This document shows, one piece after another, positions 8,117 through 17,938 of a stretch of DNA of 64,000 nucleotides. The notes under the pieces were generated by a model. That model was not told the origin of the DNA. It saw only the letters and a program-made list of their open reading frames with translations, and searched no databases. Every line of letters begins with the position of its first letter. Position 1 is the stretch's first letter. Source of the stretch: Leptolinea sp964446955 (GTDB lineage: Bacteria; Chloroflexota; Anaerolineae; Anaerolineales; Anaerolineaceae); assembly GCA_964446955.1 (NCBI GenBank), contig CAYUQJ010000007.1, forward strand, positions 1 to 64,000, read 5' to 3'. A program made the translations under genes and the position numbers.

Positions 8117-8761
8117 TCATAATTCAAGTGCAGGTTTCCTGAGATTGATAGTATAGGAATAATTATTACCAAAAACAGCCGTTTCAACCAGCCCAACTTT
8201 TTCCGCCAGTTGTCGAATAGATTTTATGGACTGATAATGCGGGTCTAAAAATAATTCCGTGATGGATACAATACCACCGGGTTTCAATGCGCAGGCGATT
8301 TCTTTCATTGCGGCAACCTGGTTCGGGATTTCACCCAGCACGGCGGAAAGAATAACCCGGTCAAAACGGTCTGTTGGCAGCATTTCTTCACCCAACCCGG
8401 ATAACATAAAACGGACATTAGACATTTCTGCTGTTTTTGCGCGTGCCATGACCAAATCCAACATGCCGGGTTGCAGATCTAATGCGATTACTTCCCCTTT
8501 ATTCCCCACTGCCTGTGCTGCGGGAATAGTAACCCGGCCGGCCCCACACCCGGCATCCAGTACCCGCATACCCGGCTTGATACCGGCACGTTGGATAAGC
8601 ACATCCGCCCGGATGGATTTCGCCAGTGGATTTTCAAACATACCGCTAAGCCACGGGGGTGTTGGTAGAGGCCGAAGCCGCGCCACGATACGCCATGCAA
8701 TGGCTACGGAACCCAGCAGACCAATACCCATCAATACGGAACGGTAAAATTTCTTTTGCAT
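8117..8761 (-). CDS. Membrane-anchored class I SAM-dependent methyltransferase
   Basis: About 214 aa. Start chosen at ATG 8761, which has GGGAGG five bases upstream; an in-frame start at 8800 lacks such support. Residues ~8-26 (SVLMGIGLLGSVAIAW) form one membrane segment, followed by a cytosolic Methyltransf_11-type domain with motif I VLDAGCGAGRVTIPAA, acidic motif II VIALDLQP and the post-motif ALKPGGIVSITE. The family transfers methyl groups to small molecules, quinones or lipids; the membrane anchor hints at a lipid-soluble substrate. Confidence 0.82.
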   Translation of the reverse strand: MQKKFYRSVLMGIGLLGSVAIAWRIVARLRPLPTPPWLSGMFENPLAKSIRADVLIQRAGIKPGMRVLDAGCGAGRVTIPAAQAVGNKGEVIALDLQPGMLDLVMARAKTAEMSNVRFMLSGLGEEMLPTDRFDRVILSAVLGEIPNQVAAMKEIACALKPGGIVSITELFLDPHYQSIKSIRQLAEKVGLVETAVFGNNYSYTINLRKPALEL

Positions 8762-8837
8762 GCACCCTCCCAGGTGGTTAAAACGGTCGCAAACACTCAA
8801 TGTTCTATTAATTGTACGTATTTACGAACAAAGTGTT

Positions 8838-9332
8838 TCAGGTAGAAAATAATCCTGTCTTTCGGTAAACAACCTTGAACCGTTCGCAAACAACTGGCAT
8901 TAATGGAGAATGTGTTCTGCCAATTTTTCCACATTCCTTTGTGAAGTAATCCAGGTGGACTTTTCGCCAGTGTTGTAATGAACGGTCCCCTTCTCCTTCA
9001 TCATAGGCAAAGGAAGCTGGTACTTCCAGAAATGGAATCACTTTGCATTCGGTGGTTTCAATAATGCAAACCGGTGTCTCGTCCCATAACGTGATAACGC
9101 TCAATTCCCCCTCTTTGGGGATCGATTCTCCATCAGCTTCATAGGACCAGGCAAGGCTGGCGGTGGCTGTCTTTTGACCAATATAAACAAGTTCCGCCAA
9201 TGAATTCGCGCTGGCTTCAACATCGCAAAAATGCCAGGCTTCATATTTTTCCGGAATGGGTTCTCCACGGGTTGATTGGAAAACACAATACTCGTCCCAG
9301 AAGTTGGAGAGATTTTTTGAGTTAATTCCCAT
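8838..9332 (-). CDS. ASCH-domain protein (YhfF-like)
   Basis: 164 aa. The sequence EAWHFCDVEASANSLAELVYIGQKTATASLAWSYEADGE, the central IIETTECKVIPFLEVPASFAYDEGEGD and the C-terminal VCERFKVVYR follow the ASCH (PUA-like) fold as found in E. coli YhfF. ASCH domains are RNA- or nucleoside-binding; some members are amidohydrolases acting on acetylated cytidine. No assay-level function can be assigned. An AAGGA site precedes the ATG. It is a single gene transcribed with the same polarity as its neighbours. Confidence 0.8.
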   Translation of the reverse strand: MGINSKNLSNFWDEYCVFQSTRGEPIPEKYEAWHFCDVEASANSLAELVYIGQKTATASLAWSYEADGESIPKEGELSVITLWDETPVCIIETTECKVIPFLEVPASFAYDEGEGDRSLQHWRKVHLDYFTKECGKIGRTHSPLMPVVCERFKVVYRKTGLFST

Positions 9333-9383
9333 TAGACAATCCTTCAGAAATTCCTGTCGAAGAACAAATTCTGAGAATTTTGA

Positions 9384-10769
9384 TTAATCATCAAAAAGGA
9401 TGGGAAGAAATACAGAAATTGTCATACGGTATGTAAGGATAGCATTTTGAATATGCCGAGGTGCGCTTCCCCACGTTTCTCCAAGATAACCTGCCGCGTA
9501 CATAATCCCTGCGCCGATCCAGAGCGAGGTCATTATCCCGATTATGATCCATTGGTCTGCTTTTTTGTGAGACAGGTTCCTTGCCGAGGCGAAAAGGATC
9601 AATAATAAAGATATTAAGATCAAATCACTGGATGACCAATTAACCAGGGGTGTGAGATTCTTTAATCGGACGGGAAGTTGAATTTCCCAGGGGTCAAAAT
9701 AAGGCTGTCTGTAGTAACCGAAAAGGTCTTTAAATGAATTGATTACCATTTGACCTGTCCATAAGGGGGTGTGGATCATGAAATCTGTATAGGCAGTCAG
9801 GCCTTTCTGGTGCACCCAATCTACAAATATCTTGTTGTTTTTTATGTCACTGTAGTTTGCGGAATTCGTGTTGGAAATGATTTCCGGAGAATCCGGCATT
9901 CCCCATTTTTCGTGCATAAACTTCACACGGGTTTCGTAAGGAAAAACATTCGCTGTCAGATTATTGATCAATGGATTGACAAGACGAAAACTGGCTCTCG
10001 CGCTAGACTGGTGGATTGAGAAAACTGCAATGAGAGAAGCAACAACCACAAGACCAGACCATGGGATGATTCGAGGTTTATGTGCTATGAAGGTAATAAA
10101 AAAGCCCGCAAGAATGGACAGAATCGAGACTAGTAAAAAATAAGCGTTCGTATCACGCGCATTAACCCAGAAAAAGAATACTACGACGAGTCCCAAACTC
10201 AAGCATTTTTCCAGAGATGAAAATGTTCGACTTGAAAAGAAATTGTTGGTGATAAGCATCAAACAGATGCCAACGATCAGCGCGAAAAGGGAATAGGATA
10301 ATGATTCGGCCATCATCACATGATCCCAACTCACTATCTCGGGCAGGCAGGCAGAAAAAAGGAGGAAAGAAACCCCAATGTATTTCAGGAATTTATTGCT
10401 TATCCGGCGATAAAGAGCGAACGCCAGGAACCACCAGCTCACAACTGAAAGGATGGATTGAACCAGGGCTATCTGACTGAATCCCGGAAGTATTTGGAGA
10501 CCAGGAATAATCCCCAGACTGGGCTCGCTACGCAAGGATGTATCATATCCTTCTGAGGGGGTAAAAATTTTATATAACAGAGGCAAAGTAATTGGCCGAG
10601 AACCGCTTATGAATTCTTGTGAAAAGATCGGTTCTTCCGATGTGACAACATAGGAATTCGTATCATTGGTGATCGTTGCATGCGCCCACGGATCAGATGC
10701 GAATATTCTCAATCCTAAATAAAGAATTGTAACAATCATTAGAAAAATGTGTTTTTTTACAATTCGCAT
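9384..10769 (-). CDS. Polytopic membrane protein, GT-C-like, function unknown
   Basis: 461 aa with about 10 hydrophobic segments, beginning MRIVKKHIFLMIVTILYLGLRIFA. The long polar loop after the first segment, with an acidic/Asn stretch (NDTNSYVVTSEEPIF), resembles the first periplasmic loop of GT-C glycosyltransferases (PMT/ArnT superfamily), where the catalytic Asp sits. No exact DE motif is visible there. I cannot recognise a specific family. A GGAGATAG site lies before the ATG. It is one of several large membrane proteins in this part of the window and may act in surface glycan assembly. Confidence 0.6.
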   Translation of the reverse strand: MRIVKKHIFLMIVTILYLGLRIFASDPWAHATITNDTNSYVVTSEEPIFSQEFISGSRPITLPLLYKIFTPSEGYDTSLRSEPSLGIIPGLQILPGFSQIALVQSILSVVSWWFLAFALYRRISNKFLKYIGVSFLLFSACLPEIVSWDHVMMAESLSYSLFALIVGICLMLITNNFFSSRTFSSLEKCLSLGLVVVFFFWVNARDTNAYFLLVSILSILAGFFITFIAHKPRIIPWSGLVVVASLIAVFSIHQSSARASFRLVNPLINNLTANVFPYETRVKFMHEKWGMPDSPEIISNTNSANYSDIKNNKIFVDWVHQKGLTAYTDFMIHTPLWTGQMVINSFKDLFGYYRQPYFDPWEIQLPVRLKNLTPLVNWSSSDLILISLLLILFASARNLSHKKADQWIIIGIMTSLWIGAGIMYAAGYLGETWGSAPRHIQNAILTYRMTISVFLPILFDD

Positions 10770-10917
10770 TTATCTATCTCCGGGCTATGCATCCAATTTC
10801 CGTGATTATAACGGTTATCGCCTGACCAAAGAATTCAAGGTCAAGTTGAAGGCAAAAAACCAATCTTTTCAGTAAGGCCAAGAGATTGTTTTAGCTGTAA
10901 GGGCGATGTTTTTTTAA

Positions 10918-12084
10918 TCAAACCTCGGTCTGGAATATCCGGGTGCAATTTCTGCCGGCTTTTTTTGCGTTGTACATGGCGATATCGGCCTGATTGATCA
11001 AAACATCAAGATCCGGATGATCATGCCCGATCATGGTGGCAATACCAATACTAATTGTTATTTTAATAGTGTTGTAATTAATGACAAGCGTACTATCTGC
11101 CACCCGTTCACGAAGGCGTTCAGCAATTTGAAAAGCTTCATTGGAGGAAGTCTCTGCCAGAAGGATGACAAATTCCTCGCCACCATACCGCCCGTATAAA
11201 TCTTGAACCCGAACGGAGTCCTTTATGATTCTAACCAGATGGATCAAGGCTTCATCGCCAACGGGATGACCAAACGTATCGTTAACTAGTTTGAAGCGGT
11301 CAATGTCCACCATCAGCAACGATGTTTCGTGATCATTTCTTGTTGCCCGGGCCAATTCTCTTTTAGCCAGGTCAGAGAAGGTCTTCCTGTTAAAAACCTG
11401 TGTCAACCAATCACGGGTTGCCAGTTCCCGATTCTCCTCCAACAATCTTTCGGAAAGCATCAACAAAACACCAATAGCAATTAACATAATTCCGAGAATT
11501 GTTGCAAACAGTGTGATTGAATTGATCCACATCGGATCAAAAAGATTTGTAATGGCTTCAGGAAAAAGAAGCATGTATACAGCCCTGGTGGTAAAAAGTA
11601 CGATGATCATTCCATACGCTGATAACAGTATGGGTTTTGATCGTCTAACTCCCCTGGCATTTGTTGTATATAAAAGCCAGAACTGAATTAAATATTGGCC
11701 TGCGGAAACAAGACCTAACGTGATCACTCTAATTCGGAAATTATCCAGATAAACCGAAAAGACTACCAGGATGATAACAATGGGTATGATCATTAACCAC
11801 CAGTTCGGATCTTTATTGAAGAACCGGCAGAAACCCATATATCCCAGATTATAGGTGGCAATCAATAAGACATTGGCTATTACGACAGTTACAACATCCG
11901 GTAGAATTCCACGAAAGAAATATAGTCCCTGTGCAATTACCTGGAAAAGAAAGAGACAGATAAAGTAGTTAAGTCCGTATTGGTATCTCCCCCGGGTGGC
12001 AACCCATAATGCTAATCCCATTGTCAGGTTTATTACCACCTGGGTAAAGAATACCGTTCTGATATCCAGCTCAAAAGCAGGCAT
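10918..12084 (-). CDS. Membrane diguanylate cyclase (GGDEF domain)
   Basis: 388 aa. Residues 1-215 hold about seven hydrophobic segments, a membrane sensor with no recognised ligand. A GGDEF domain follows from about residue 225 (RDWLTQVFNRKTFSDLAKRE). Its active site is YGRYGGEEFVILLAE, so the catalytic GGEEF is intact and c-di-GMP synthesis from two GTP is expected. An RxxD inhibitory site (RVQD) lies five residues before GGEEF, so feedback inhibition by c-di-GMP is likely. No EAL phosphodiesterase is encoded nearby. Confidence 0.92.
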   Translation of the reverse strand: MPAFELDIRTVFFTQVVINLTMGLALWVATRGRYQYGLNYFICLFLFQVIAQGLYFFRGILPDVVTVVIANVLLIATYNLGYMGFCRFFNKDPNWWLMIIPIVIILVVFSVYLDNFRIRVITLGLVSAGQYLIQFWLLYTTNARGVRRSKPILLSAYGMIIVLFTTRAVYMLLFPEAITNLFDPMWINSITLFATILGIMLIAIGVLLMLSERLLEENRELATRDWLTQVFNRKTFSDLAKRELARATRNDHETSLLMVDIDRFKLVNDTFGHPVGDEALIHLVRIIKDSVRVQDLYGRYGGEEFVILLAETSSNEAFQIAERLRERVADSTLVINYNTIKITISIGIATMIGHDHPDLDVLINQADIAMYNAKKAGRNCTRIFQTEV

Positions 12085-12159
12085 ATTCTATTCTCTAGTG
12101 GTGGAATGTGTAGCCGACAAATAGATTAAATCAGTTTTTCATGGATGTTTACATAAAAA

Positions 12160-12450
12160 TTACCCAAAAAGTCTGTTAAAACCAGTATAGGGTAGCAATG
12201 GAATAATCTCAAAATTTATGTATCCTGCCCTGACAAGAGGTAAGGAAAGTATTTTCTCCCTGACAATATCGATAGTCATGCATTCCCATTCGATCACTGC
12301 TGTGCGTGTATCTGCATTGAAGTGGATTTGTCTAATAAAATCTGCCTGCTGAAGATCATATATATACCTTGCCTCTTCTTTTAAAAGGCCTGGTTCTACT
12401 TCATCCCAATTGACGGTTTGTTTTTCGACCTCAAGGGTTAAAAATTTCAT
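12160..12450 (-). CDS. Small dimeric alpha/beta-barrel-like protein
   Basis: 96 aa, MKFLTLEVEKQTVNWDEV ... AGYINFEIIPLLPY. The pattern of a short first strand, a central helix, and a closing FEIIPL strand with PY.GF.RLF end resembles muconolactone-isomerase-like dimeric ferredoxin-fold proteins. No catalytic residues can be named. A GGAGTAAGC site precedes the ATG. It is the last gene of a probable three-gene unit with the membrane protein at 12496 and the cyclophilin at 13073. Confidence 0.6.
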   Translation of the reverse strand: MKFLTLEVEKQTVNWDEVEPGLLKEEARYIYDLQQADFIRQIHFNADTRTAVIEWECMTIDIVREKILSLPLVRAGYINFEIIPLLPYTGFNRLFG

Positions 12451-12495
12451 GCTTACTCCGAAAAAAACTAACCCCTGTATCGTTTTTAGGATGGA

Positions 12496-13071
12496 TCAAC
12501 CGGCGGGAACAGTGATCATTCCCAAAGCCGCCAGGATTCCCATGGTGGCAAATAAGAGGGCAATTAAGAATGAAATTCCGAACAACCATGCCATCCATTT
12601 TTTCTCAGGATGTCTTACCCAATAGTGGGTGCAGAAAGCCAGTAGCAATGATTGAATGGTTACTTCTGGAAGTCCTATTATGTGGAAATAAAAAGGAACA
12701 TTGGTATAAACCAGCCCTTCAATTGAGCCGGGCGTGGGGCCGAATGTGGACAGGATGCCCACGATGGACAACATCATCCACATGAACAGCCATCCATTCT
12801 TTTTGGGGAAGAAGAACTCGCGCATTGAATAAAATACCAGTGCAAAGAGGAAACCCCGAACAATTTGAAACCAGGAACCGGCTGCCACCAGTGGGTGGTC
12901 AGTCTGCCGCATGTAATTTCCCAGAAGCGGATCAGCGTATTTGGCTGTGTAATCAAATATGGTGAAACTGATAAACCCGATCACAAAGTATGTGACGGTA
13001 TGAACCAGGATCGTTTTAACGCTTATGGATAACAGAGAGTAACCGGTTCTATTCTGCACCTTTCGGGTCAT
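12496..13071 (-). CDS. Hypothetical membrane protein (about 5 TM)
   Basis: 191 aa with hydrophobic segments near residues 20-40, 70-85, 95-112, 130-150 and 165-187, ending in GILAALGMITVPAG. No known family is recognised. The start codon follows the stop of the cyclophilin gene by one base (TAA-A-ATG), with the ribosome binding site GAGGAATAAA inside the end of that gene, so translation is coupled. Position in the operon gives no clear hint of function. Confidence 0.7.
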   Translation of the reverse strand: MTRKVQNRTGYSLLSISVKTILVHTVTYFVIGFISFTIFDYTAKYADPLLGNYMRQTDHPLVAAGSWFQIVRGFLFALVFYSMREFFFPKKNGWLFMWMMLSIVGILSTFGPTPGSIEGLVYTNVPFYFHIIGLPEVTIQSLLLAFCTHYWVRHPEKKWMAWLFGISFLIALLFATMGILAALGMITVPAG

Positions 13072-13072
13072 T

Positions 13073-13753
13073 TTATTCCTCGCTTATAGTCACACTCTCA
13101 ATCACATCCCCAATGAAATCCGGATTAGCCATTGGATCGCGGCGGGTGATGCTGTTGACAACATCCATACCATCGATAACCTGTCCAAAAATGGTATATC
13201 CTCCGTCCAATTGAGGGGTTGGGACAAATGTGATAAAGAATTGGCTGCCATTTGTATCGCGACCCGCATTGGCCATGGCAAGAACGCCGGGTTTATCAAA
13301 TTTCAGGTCGCTGTCCTCGTTCTGGAATTCATAACCAGGTCCCCCCATCCCTGTACCGGTTGGATCACCGCCCTGGGCCATAAATCCATCGAGTACACGA
13401 TGGAATGTGGTTCCATCGAAGAATTTCTCACGTGCCAGAAATACAAAGCTGTTGACTGTAACCGGAGCTTTGTCCGGATATAAATCAATTGTGAACGAAC
13501 CACCTTTGGCCAATTTGAATACCGCCTGGTATTTTTTTGATATGTCTATGGACATTGCCGGAACTTCACTGTACGTTTTCTTTTCCACAACCCCGGAAGA
13601 TGTTGAAAGGCCTTGAGTGGGGATTTGAGATGAGACTAAAGTCCAAATGAGCCAGGCCAGTATTAAAAGAACAACAGACCCCGCGATGATTTTTATAGTC
13701 TTTTCTGTCCTGTGCCTTGCGGCAATTCTCGCTTTTCGTTTACTTAGCGTCAT
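13073..13753 (-). CDS. Membrane-anchored cyclophilin-type peptidyl-prolyl isomerase
   Basis: 226 aa. One membrane segment at residues ~22-42 (KIIAGSVVLLILAWLIWTLV) is followed by an extracytoplasmic cyclophilin domain (~70-224). Hallmarks are FVFLAREKFFDGTTFHRVLDGFMAQGGDPTGTG, ANAGRDTNGSQFFITF and LDGGYTIFGQVIDGMDVV, including the catalytic Arg in FHRV. It should catalyse proline cis-trans isomerisation on exported proteins. GAGG lies before the ATG. It is the first gene of the 13753-12160 unit. Confidence 0.93.
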   Translation of the reverse strand: MTLSKRKARIAARHRTEKTIKIIAGSVVLLILAWLIWTLVSSQIPTQGLSTSSGVVEKKTYSEVPAMSIDISKKYQAVFKLAKGGSFTIDLYPDKAPVTVNSFVFLAREKFFDGTTFHRVLDGFMAQGGDPTGTGMGGPGYEFQNEDSDLKFDKPGVLAMANAGRDTNGSQFFITFVPTPQLDGGYTIFGQVIDGMDVVNSITRRDPMANPDFIGDVIESVTISEE

Positions 13754-14008
13754 ATCCGGCCTCTTGGTTATGTGAAATATACAAGAATTCTAATCGAATT
13801 CCATAGGGATGGTAATTGAATATTGTTTTTTCATATAAGGAGTAAATTTTTCGGACACTTGGTAATGACATATCAATGACCATTGGCTCTGGCGTAAATG
13901 TTTTGCTGATCGTTCGAGTATGGATCACAGTCCAATAACGCAAATGATTGATTGAAGAACTTGATCAGGAAAAGGTGAATCAAAATGAATAGATTCAATT
14001 TATTACAT

Positions 14009-15610
14009 CTATCGTTGATATACCCGGATGTCACCAGCCTCAAATACGACCGGCCATGTATGGATCTCATCCAGCCAACGCTCCATTCCCGGCAGTACAA
14101 GCGGCGCAAATTCCTCGGCAAGTGGATCTACGACAACATATTCGGCGTTAGCCAATTCAAGATCGTACGCGTATCGTTCCCTGTCAACAACGATGTAGTT
14201 ATTGGGGCGATACCCGTTATAGGCCAGAGCCGCGAGAAAATCCGCACGATGCATGGTTGGTAACCCCCATATCAAGGTGGGTGAGCCGACGACCAGGTCA
14301 TCCATGTCTGCATGACTAGACAAGAATTCCCGCACCTGATCGGCTGAATTGACATCGACCAAACGCAGATCATCATTGCCGGTAAAAATGTAGTCCGTCT
14401 TATACGTTACCATCGCGAATGAGCTAAGAAACATCCAGATGAGTGGTGCAAAAACGATCATCGCAGCCAAAAATAAGGAAGCGTAATTTGACACCTTTTG
14501 TATTCGTGAGGTGGTTTTTTGGGAGTAACCCGGTTTTTCGGGAATTAAGATCAGATTCAACAAAGACCGTAGCTGATTTCTGAAAAAATCCCTTGAGATA
14601 TCGAATGCCCGGAGCATGAAAACGGCCAGGCCAAACGCAAAAATGGGAAAGAGATGCATCAGGTAATGGAGACCAACCCCAACCGGAGTATAGGCACGGG
14701 TAACCATGATCAGTGTTGAACCAACGGCCATAAGCAGAATGTTACGCAGCAGACCATCTTTAATCAGGAATAAACCGCAGAGCCCCAGTAGAATCCAACT
14801 TTCGCGTCTCAAAAGCTCCGAATAATTAATAAGGATACTGACCAGAGAGTTCGATGTAGTCTGGATACCGCCGCCCCAAAGAAATAGACTTCGCATATCC
14901 GAGAAAAATACTTCGGAGTTGACCAGCAGGACAGGAAGAAAGCACACGACAAGGACTGACAACGAAATGAATAGAAATCGAAGCAGGACACGGCGATTGC
15001 AGATCAGCAATGCCAGAAAAACGGTTAATCCGGAAAGTACCCCAAGATAGTCTGTGGCAAAAGCCAAAGCTGCGCTTATTGCGGCTGCGAAGAGCCAACT
15101 ATTGGAATATGTTTTAAGGTAATACCAGAGGGCGATACAGGAAAACAAAAAGAACAGCCCCATCAGGTTGTATGTTAAACCTATACGGCCAAAAACAACG
15201 ATCCAGGGAGCAACCGCTCCCAGCCAAAAAGTAAGAATTCCTTCCTTAAGCCCCAGCGCCTTAAAGGCTATCCACGCGGCAAGCATGATGGTAATCAGGT
15301 TTGCCGCGGCACTGACCCCGCGCGTAACAGTTATATCTTTGCCAAAGAACGACATAGCGGTCGCGATGGTGTACATGAACATGGGCGGTCGTTGACTATA
15401 CGGAGCACCCAGCACGCCATAATTTCGCCAGTCTCCCTGCATCCAGTTCTCTGCCAGATCAATGTGATTGCCTTCATCGCTGTACCACCCAGGATACTGG
15501 CGGAGATCATAATACCTGAAGTAAGCCGATGCCGCGAATGCCAACAAAATAAAAACAACGGACAGGGATCGGGTGAATATCTCAGAACGCGATGCTGATC
15601 GTTTTTCCAT
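14009..15610 (-). CDS. GT-C family glycosyltransferase (PMT/ArnT-like, GT39-type)
   Basis: 533 aa, about 12 membrane segments. After the first segment comes YFRYYDLRQYPGWYSDEGNH, with the Asp-Glu pair at the place of the catalytic acidic residues in PMT/ArnT enzymes. Then ENWMQGDWRNYGVLGAPYSQRPPM follows, as in the family. Such enzymes move a sugar from a polyprenyl-phosphate carrier to a protein or lipid on the outer face of the membrane. The C-terminal ~120 residues form a soluble domain (HADMDDLVVGSPTLIWGLP). The acceptor is unknown. No carrier-synthesis gene is adjacent. Confidence 0.75.
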   Translation of the reverse strand: MEKRSASRSEIFTRSLSVVFILLAFAASAYFRYYDLRQYPGWYSDEGNHIDLAENWMQGDWRNYGVLGAPYSQRPPMFMYTIATAMSFFGKDITVTRGVSAAANLITIMLAAWIAFKALGLKEGILTFWLGAVAPWIVVFGRIGLTYNLMGLFFLFSCIALWYYLKTYSNSWLFAAAISAALAFATDYLGVLSGLTVFLALLICNRRVLLRFLFISLSVLVVCFLPVLLVNSEVFFSDMRSLFLWGGGIQTTSNSLVSILINYSELLRRESWILLGLCGLFLIKDGLLRNILLMAVGSTLIMVTRAYTPVGVGLHYLMHLFPIFAFGLAVFMLRAFDISRDFFRNQLRSLLNLILIPEKPGYSQKTTSRIQKVSNYASLFLAAMIVFAPLIWMFLSSFAMVTYKTDYIFTGNDDLRLVDVNSADQVREFLSSHADMDDLVVGSPTLIWGLPTMHRADFLAALAYNGYRPNNYIVVDRERYAYDLELANAEYVVVDPLAEEFAPLVLPGMERWLDEIHTWPVVFEAGDIRVYQR

Positions 15611-15669
15611 TAATAATCCAAGGCTTGTTGGAATAGACTGCCTTATTGATTATAGAGGTAAACGGGTAA

Positions 15670-16851
15670 TTATTTTTTCCAGGGAACAGGATTGTGCTGA
15701 ATATTACAATACGGGCGACCACAATCGCGGTAATTCAACCGTTCACGGGTAAGGGTTGTCAGATGACCGGGTTCCAGCCACACGCCAATTTCTGCCGTTG
15801 TTGCTCTATTTCCCAGGTCTGGTTGGGCGACGTTGATTGTTACAAACGCGGAAATACACAAAATGACAGCCAATATCAAAGTCGGCCATCTGCGTTCTCC
15901 AACCGATACTCCAAAAATGATCAAGACCAGGGGTATGGTTGGTATTAGATACGACGGCTCTGTGGGTATGCCCAGATAAAACGATTCATATGTCAAAACG
16001 ATCAGTATGGCTACAGCAGGCAGCCACTCGGATCGTCTGAAAAGGGAAAATCCATTATTCTTGATCCCCATGAAAATGAAGAAGGCCATCCAAAGAATCG
16101 CTGGAATAGACCAGAACATGAGATTCTTGTAACCCCAACGTCCAACGCGCATTATGGGAGTCCAATATTCACTGCCTCCAACGGAGGCTACCAGAAAGCG
16201 GGTGGTCCATTGGGAAAAATCAGCCGGGGGTAAGTAAAACACAATTGTGAATAATAAAAATACCAGGCCAGACTGGATGAGTTTTGAGCGGTTTTTTGAC
16301 CTGATCATAAATTGCCAGACCAAGAAACCGCCGGCCAGTAAAACAATAGTAAGGCGCGAGCCGGCTCCCAGGGCAAAAGCGACGCCGGCAGTAAAATAGT
16401 GGCCGCGTAAAACCTGGATGATCCCCAGAAAAACAAAGCCTACGGCCATAAGGTAGTCCATTGTGCAGGTTGCGTTTGCCCAGAAGAAAGGATGGACGAT
16501 CATCACGAGCGCCAGGTAATGATAGCCCGGGATGGAATATGTTTTACATAACCGTAAAAAACCATACACGCTGACTAGTGCCATCCCCATTATTGTGGCA
16601 TTTGTCAAAACGCTGCCGCCAAGCTGGTCCATGAGAAACGTGATGGTCTCAAAAACGAAGAAACCCGGACCACGGGATGGGATGTAGTCGAAAGTCTGAG
16701 CAAAATGACGCCCTACCTCCAACACGCCGTAGGTGTCAATATCTGATCCGTATCCCATAAAGAGAAACGGTATATATAAAAATATGGCTGTCAGCAGGAT
16801 CAGGCGATCAAGAGTTTTATCAGGCATATAACGGCGGGGTGATTGTATCAT
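15670..16851 (-). CDS. Polytopic membrane protein, GT-C-like
   Basis: 393 aa with about 10 membrane segments. The first outer loop contains MGYGSDIDTYGVLEVGRHF, with acidic residues at the place of the GT-C active site, and SRGPGFFVFE. It lies 59 bp downstream of the ArnT-like gene on the same strand, suggesting joint expression. Two candidate starts exist (16851 and 16827); neither has a clear ribosome binding site, so the longer is given. Family assignment beyond GT-C-like is not possible. Confidence 0.65.
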   Translation of the reverse strand: MIQSPRRYMPDKTLDRLILLTAIFLYIPFLFMGYGSDIDTYGVLEVGRHFAQTFDYIPSRGPGFFVFETITFLMDQLGGSVLTNATIMGMALVSVYGFLRLCKTYSIPGYHYLALVMIVHPFFWANATCTMDYLMAVGFVFLGIIQVLRGHYFTAGVAFALGAGSRLTIVLLAGGFLVWQFMIRSKNRSKLIQSGLVFLLFTIVFYLPPADFSQWTTRFLVASVGGSEYWTPIMRVGRWGYKNLMFWSIPAILWMAFFIFMGIKNNGFSLFRRSEWLPAVAILIVLTYESFYLGIPTEPSYLIPTIPLVLIIFGVSVGERRWPTLILAVILCISAFVTINVAQPDLGNRATTAEIGVWLEPGHLTTLTRERLNYRDCGRPYCNIQHNPVPWKK

Positions 16852-16903
16852 GCCGGTTATCCCGTGTGATTAAAATGCAATTTCTATGTAAAGCACGAAA
16901 TAT

Positions 16904-17938
16904 CTATCGCCGAGAAGATTGCCGTACGTATAATTTGGTGGGAAGAATGATCGCATTCCCTTCCACTTCAGGGTCTTTGATCTTCGGGTTATCAAGCGAA
17001 AGCAATTTTCGAACGGAAATATCTCCCAGTTTTCCAAGATCCTGGTGGATAGTGGTAAGCGGGGGGGTAAAGAAACTTGATTCAGGAATATCATCAAAGC
17101 CGGCAACGCCAAGGTTATCCGGAATATTTATCCCTCTCAACCAGGACTGGTGTAATACACCAAGTGCCATCTGGTCGTTGGCAACAAAAACGGCATCCAT
17201 CTCAGGGTATTGCGCCAGCAAAGTGGCAAAGGATTCTGATCCACTGGACGAAGTCCAGGAGCCATTTACAATGGCTGTGTCCGGCACAGGCCTGCCAGCA
17301 TCGATCAGTGCGCGTGTCCAGCCGCGCTTGCGTTCCTGAGCTTCCCATCCTTCCAATGGGCCGGTTATGTGGCCAATATGCTGAAAACCCTGTTCTATAA
17401 GATGCAAGGTCGCCGCGTACGCGCCTGAATAATTATCCAGTGAAATGGTAACTGGGGCTGATGCAGGATTTCCCTTGAGAAAAACCATGGGCGGTATTTG
17501 ATACGTCATATGCTTTTGAATGGATTTCCAGTTATCGCTTACTTCAGGTGCCGCGCAAATAATCCCTTTTACCTGATGGGCTGTAAGGGATTGGATAAGA
17601 GGTTGCATTTCTGTTGAATCAAAACTGGGTAACTCTTTTACCATTAATGTGTACCCCCTGGATTCCGCGGCTTGCGTAATTCCAGTTAGGGTGGCCGATA
17701 TTCCAAAGAATTCCAATCCGGCGATGATAACCCCGATCGTGCGGGCTTGCTGCCGCATAGACCTGGCCAGAGCGCTGGGGTGGTAGTCCATGTCGTGCAT
17801 AACCGCCAGTACTTTTTCCCGCGTTTCGCGCGATACGTCAATCTTGTTATTTAATACCCGGGAAATTGTTTGAGTGGAAACTCCACAGGCACGCGCAACG
17901 TCTTTGATGGTGACCTTTTGCCTGAAAATCGTTGACAT
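16904..17938 (-). CDS. LacI-family transcriptional repressor, probable arabinose/pentose regulator
   Basis: About 344 aa from ATG 17938, where AGGGG stands seven bases upstream; an in-frame start at 18007 adds residues unlike the family. The N-terminus is a LacI helix-turn-helix (VTIKDVARACGVSTQTISRVLNN) with the hinge helix HPSALARSMRQQ. It is followed by a periplasmic-binding-protein-like effector domain (TIGVIIAGLEFFGI ... DAVFVANDQMALGVL ... GVAGFDDIPESSFF). The gene is divergent from araA, whose promoter carries GTTATCGATAAC palindromes, typical LacI-type operators. It is therefore inferred to repress the araA-transporter operon and be released by a sugar. Confidence 0.9.
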   Translation of the reverse strand: MSTIFRQKVTIKDVARACGVSTQTISRVLNNKIDVSRETREKVLAVMHDMDYHPSALARSMRQQARTIGVIIAGLEFFGISATLTGITQAAESRGYTLMVKELPSFDSTEMQPLIQSLTAHQVKGIICAAPEVSDNWKSIQKHMTYQIPPMVFLKGNPASAPVTISLDNYSGAYAATLHLIEQGFQHIGHITGPLEGWEAQERKRGWTRALIDAGRPVPDTAIVNGSWTSSSGSESFATLLAQYPEMDAVFVANDQMALGVLHQSWLRGINIPDNLGVAGFDDIPESSFFTPPLTTIHQDLGKLGDISVRKLLSLDNPKIKDPEVEGNAIILPTKLYVRQSSRR

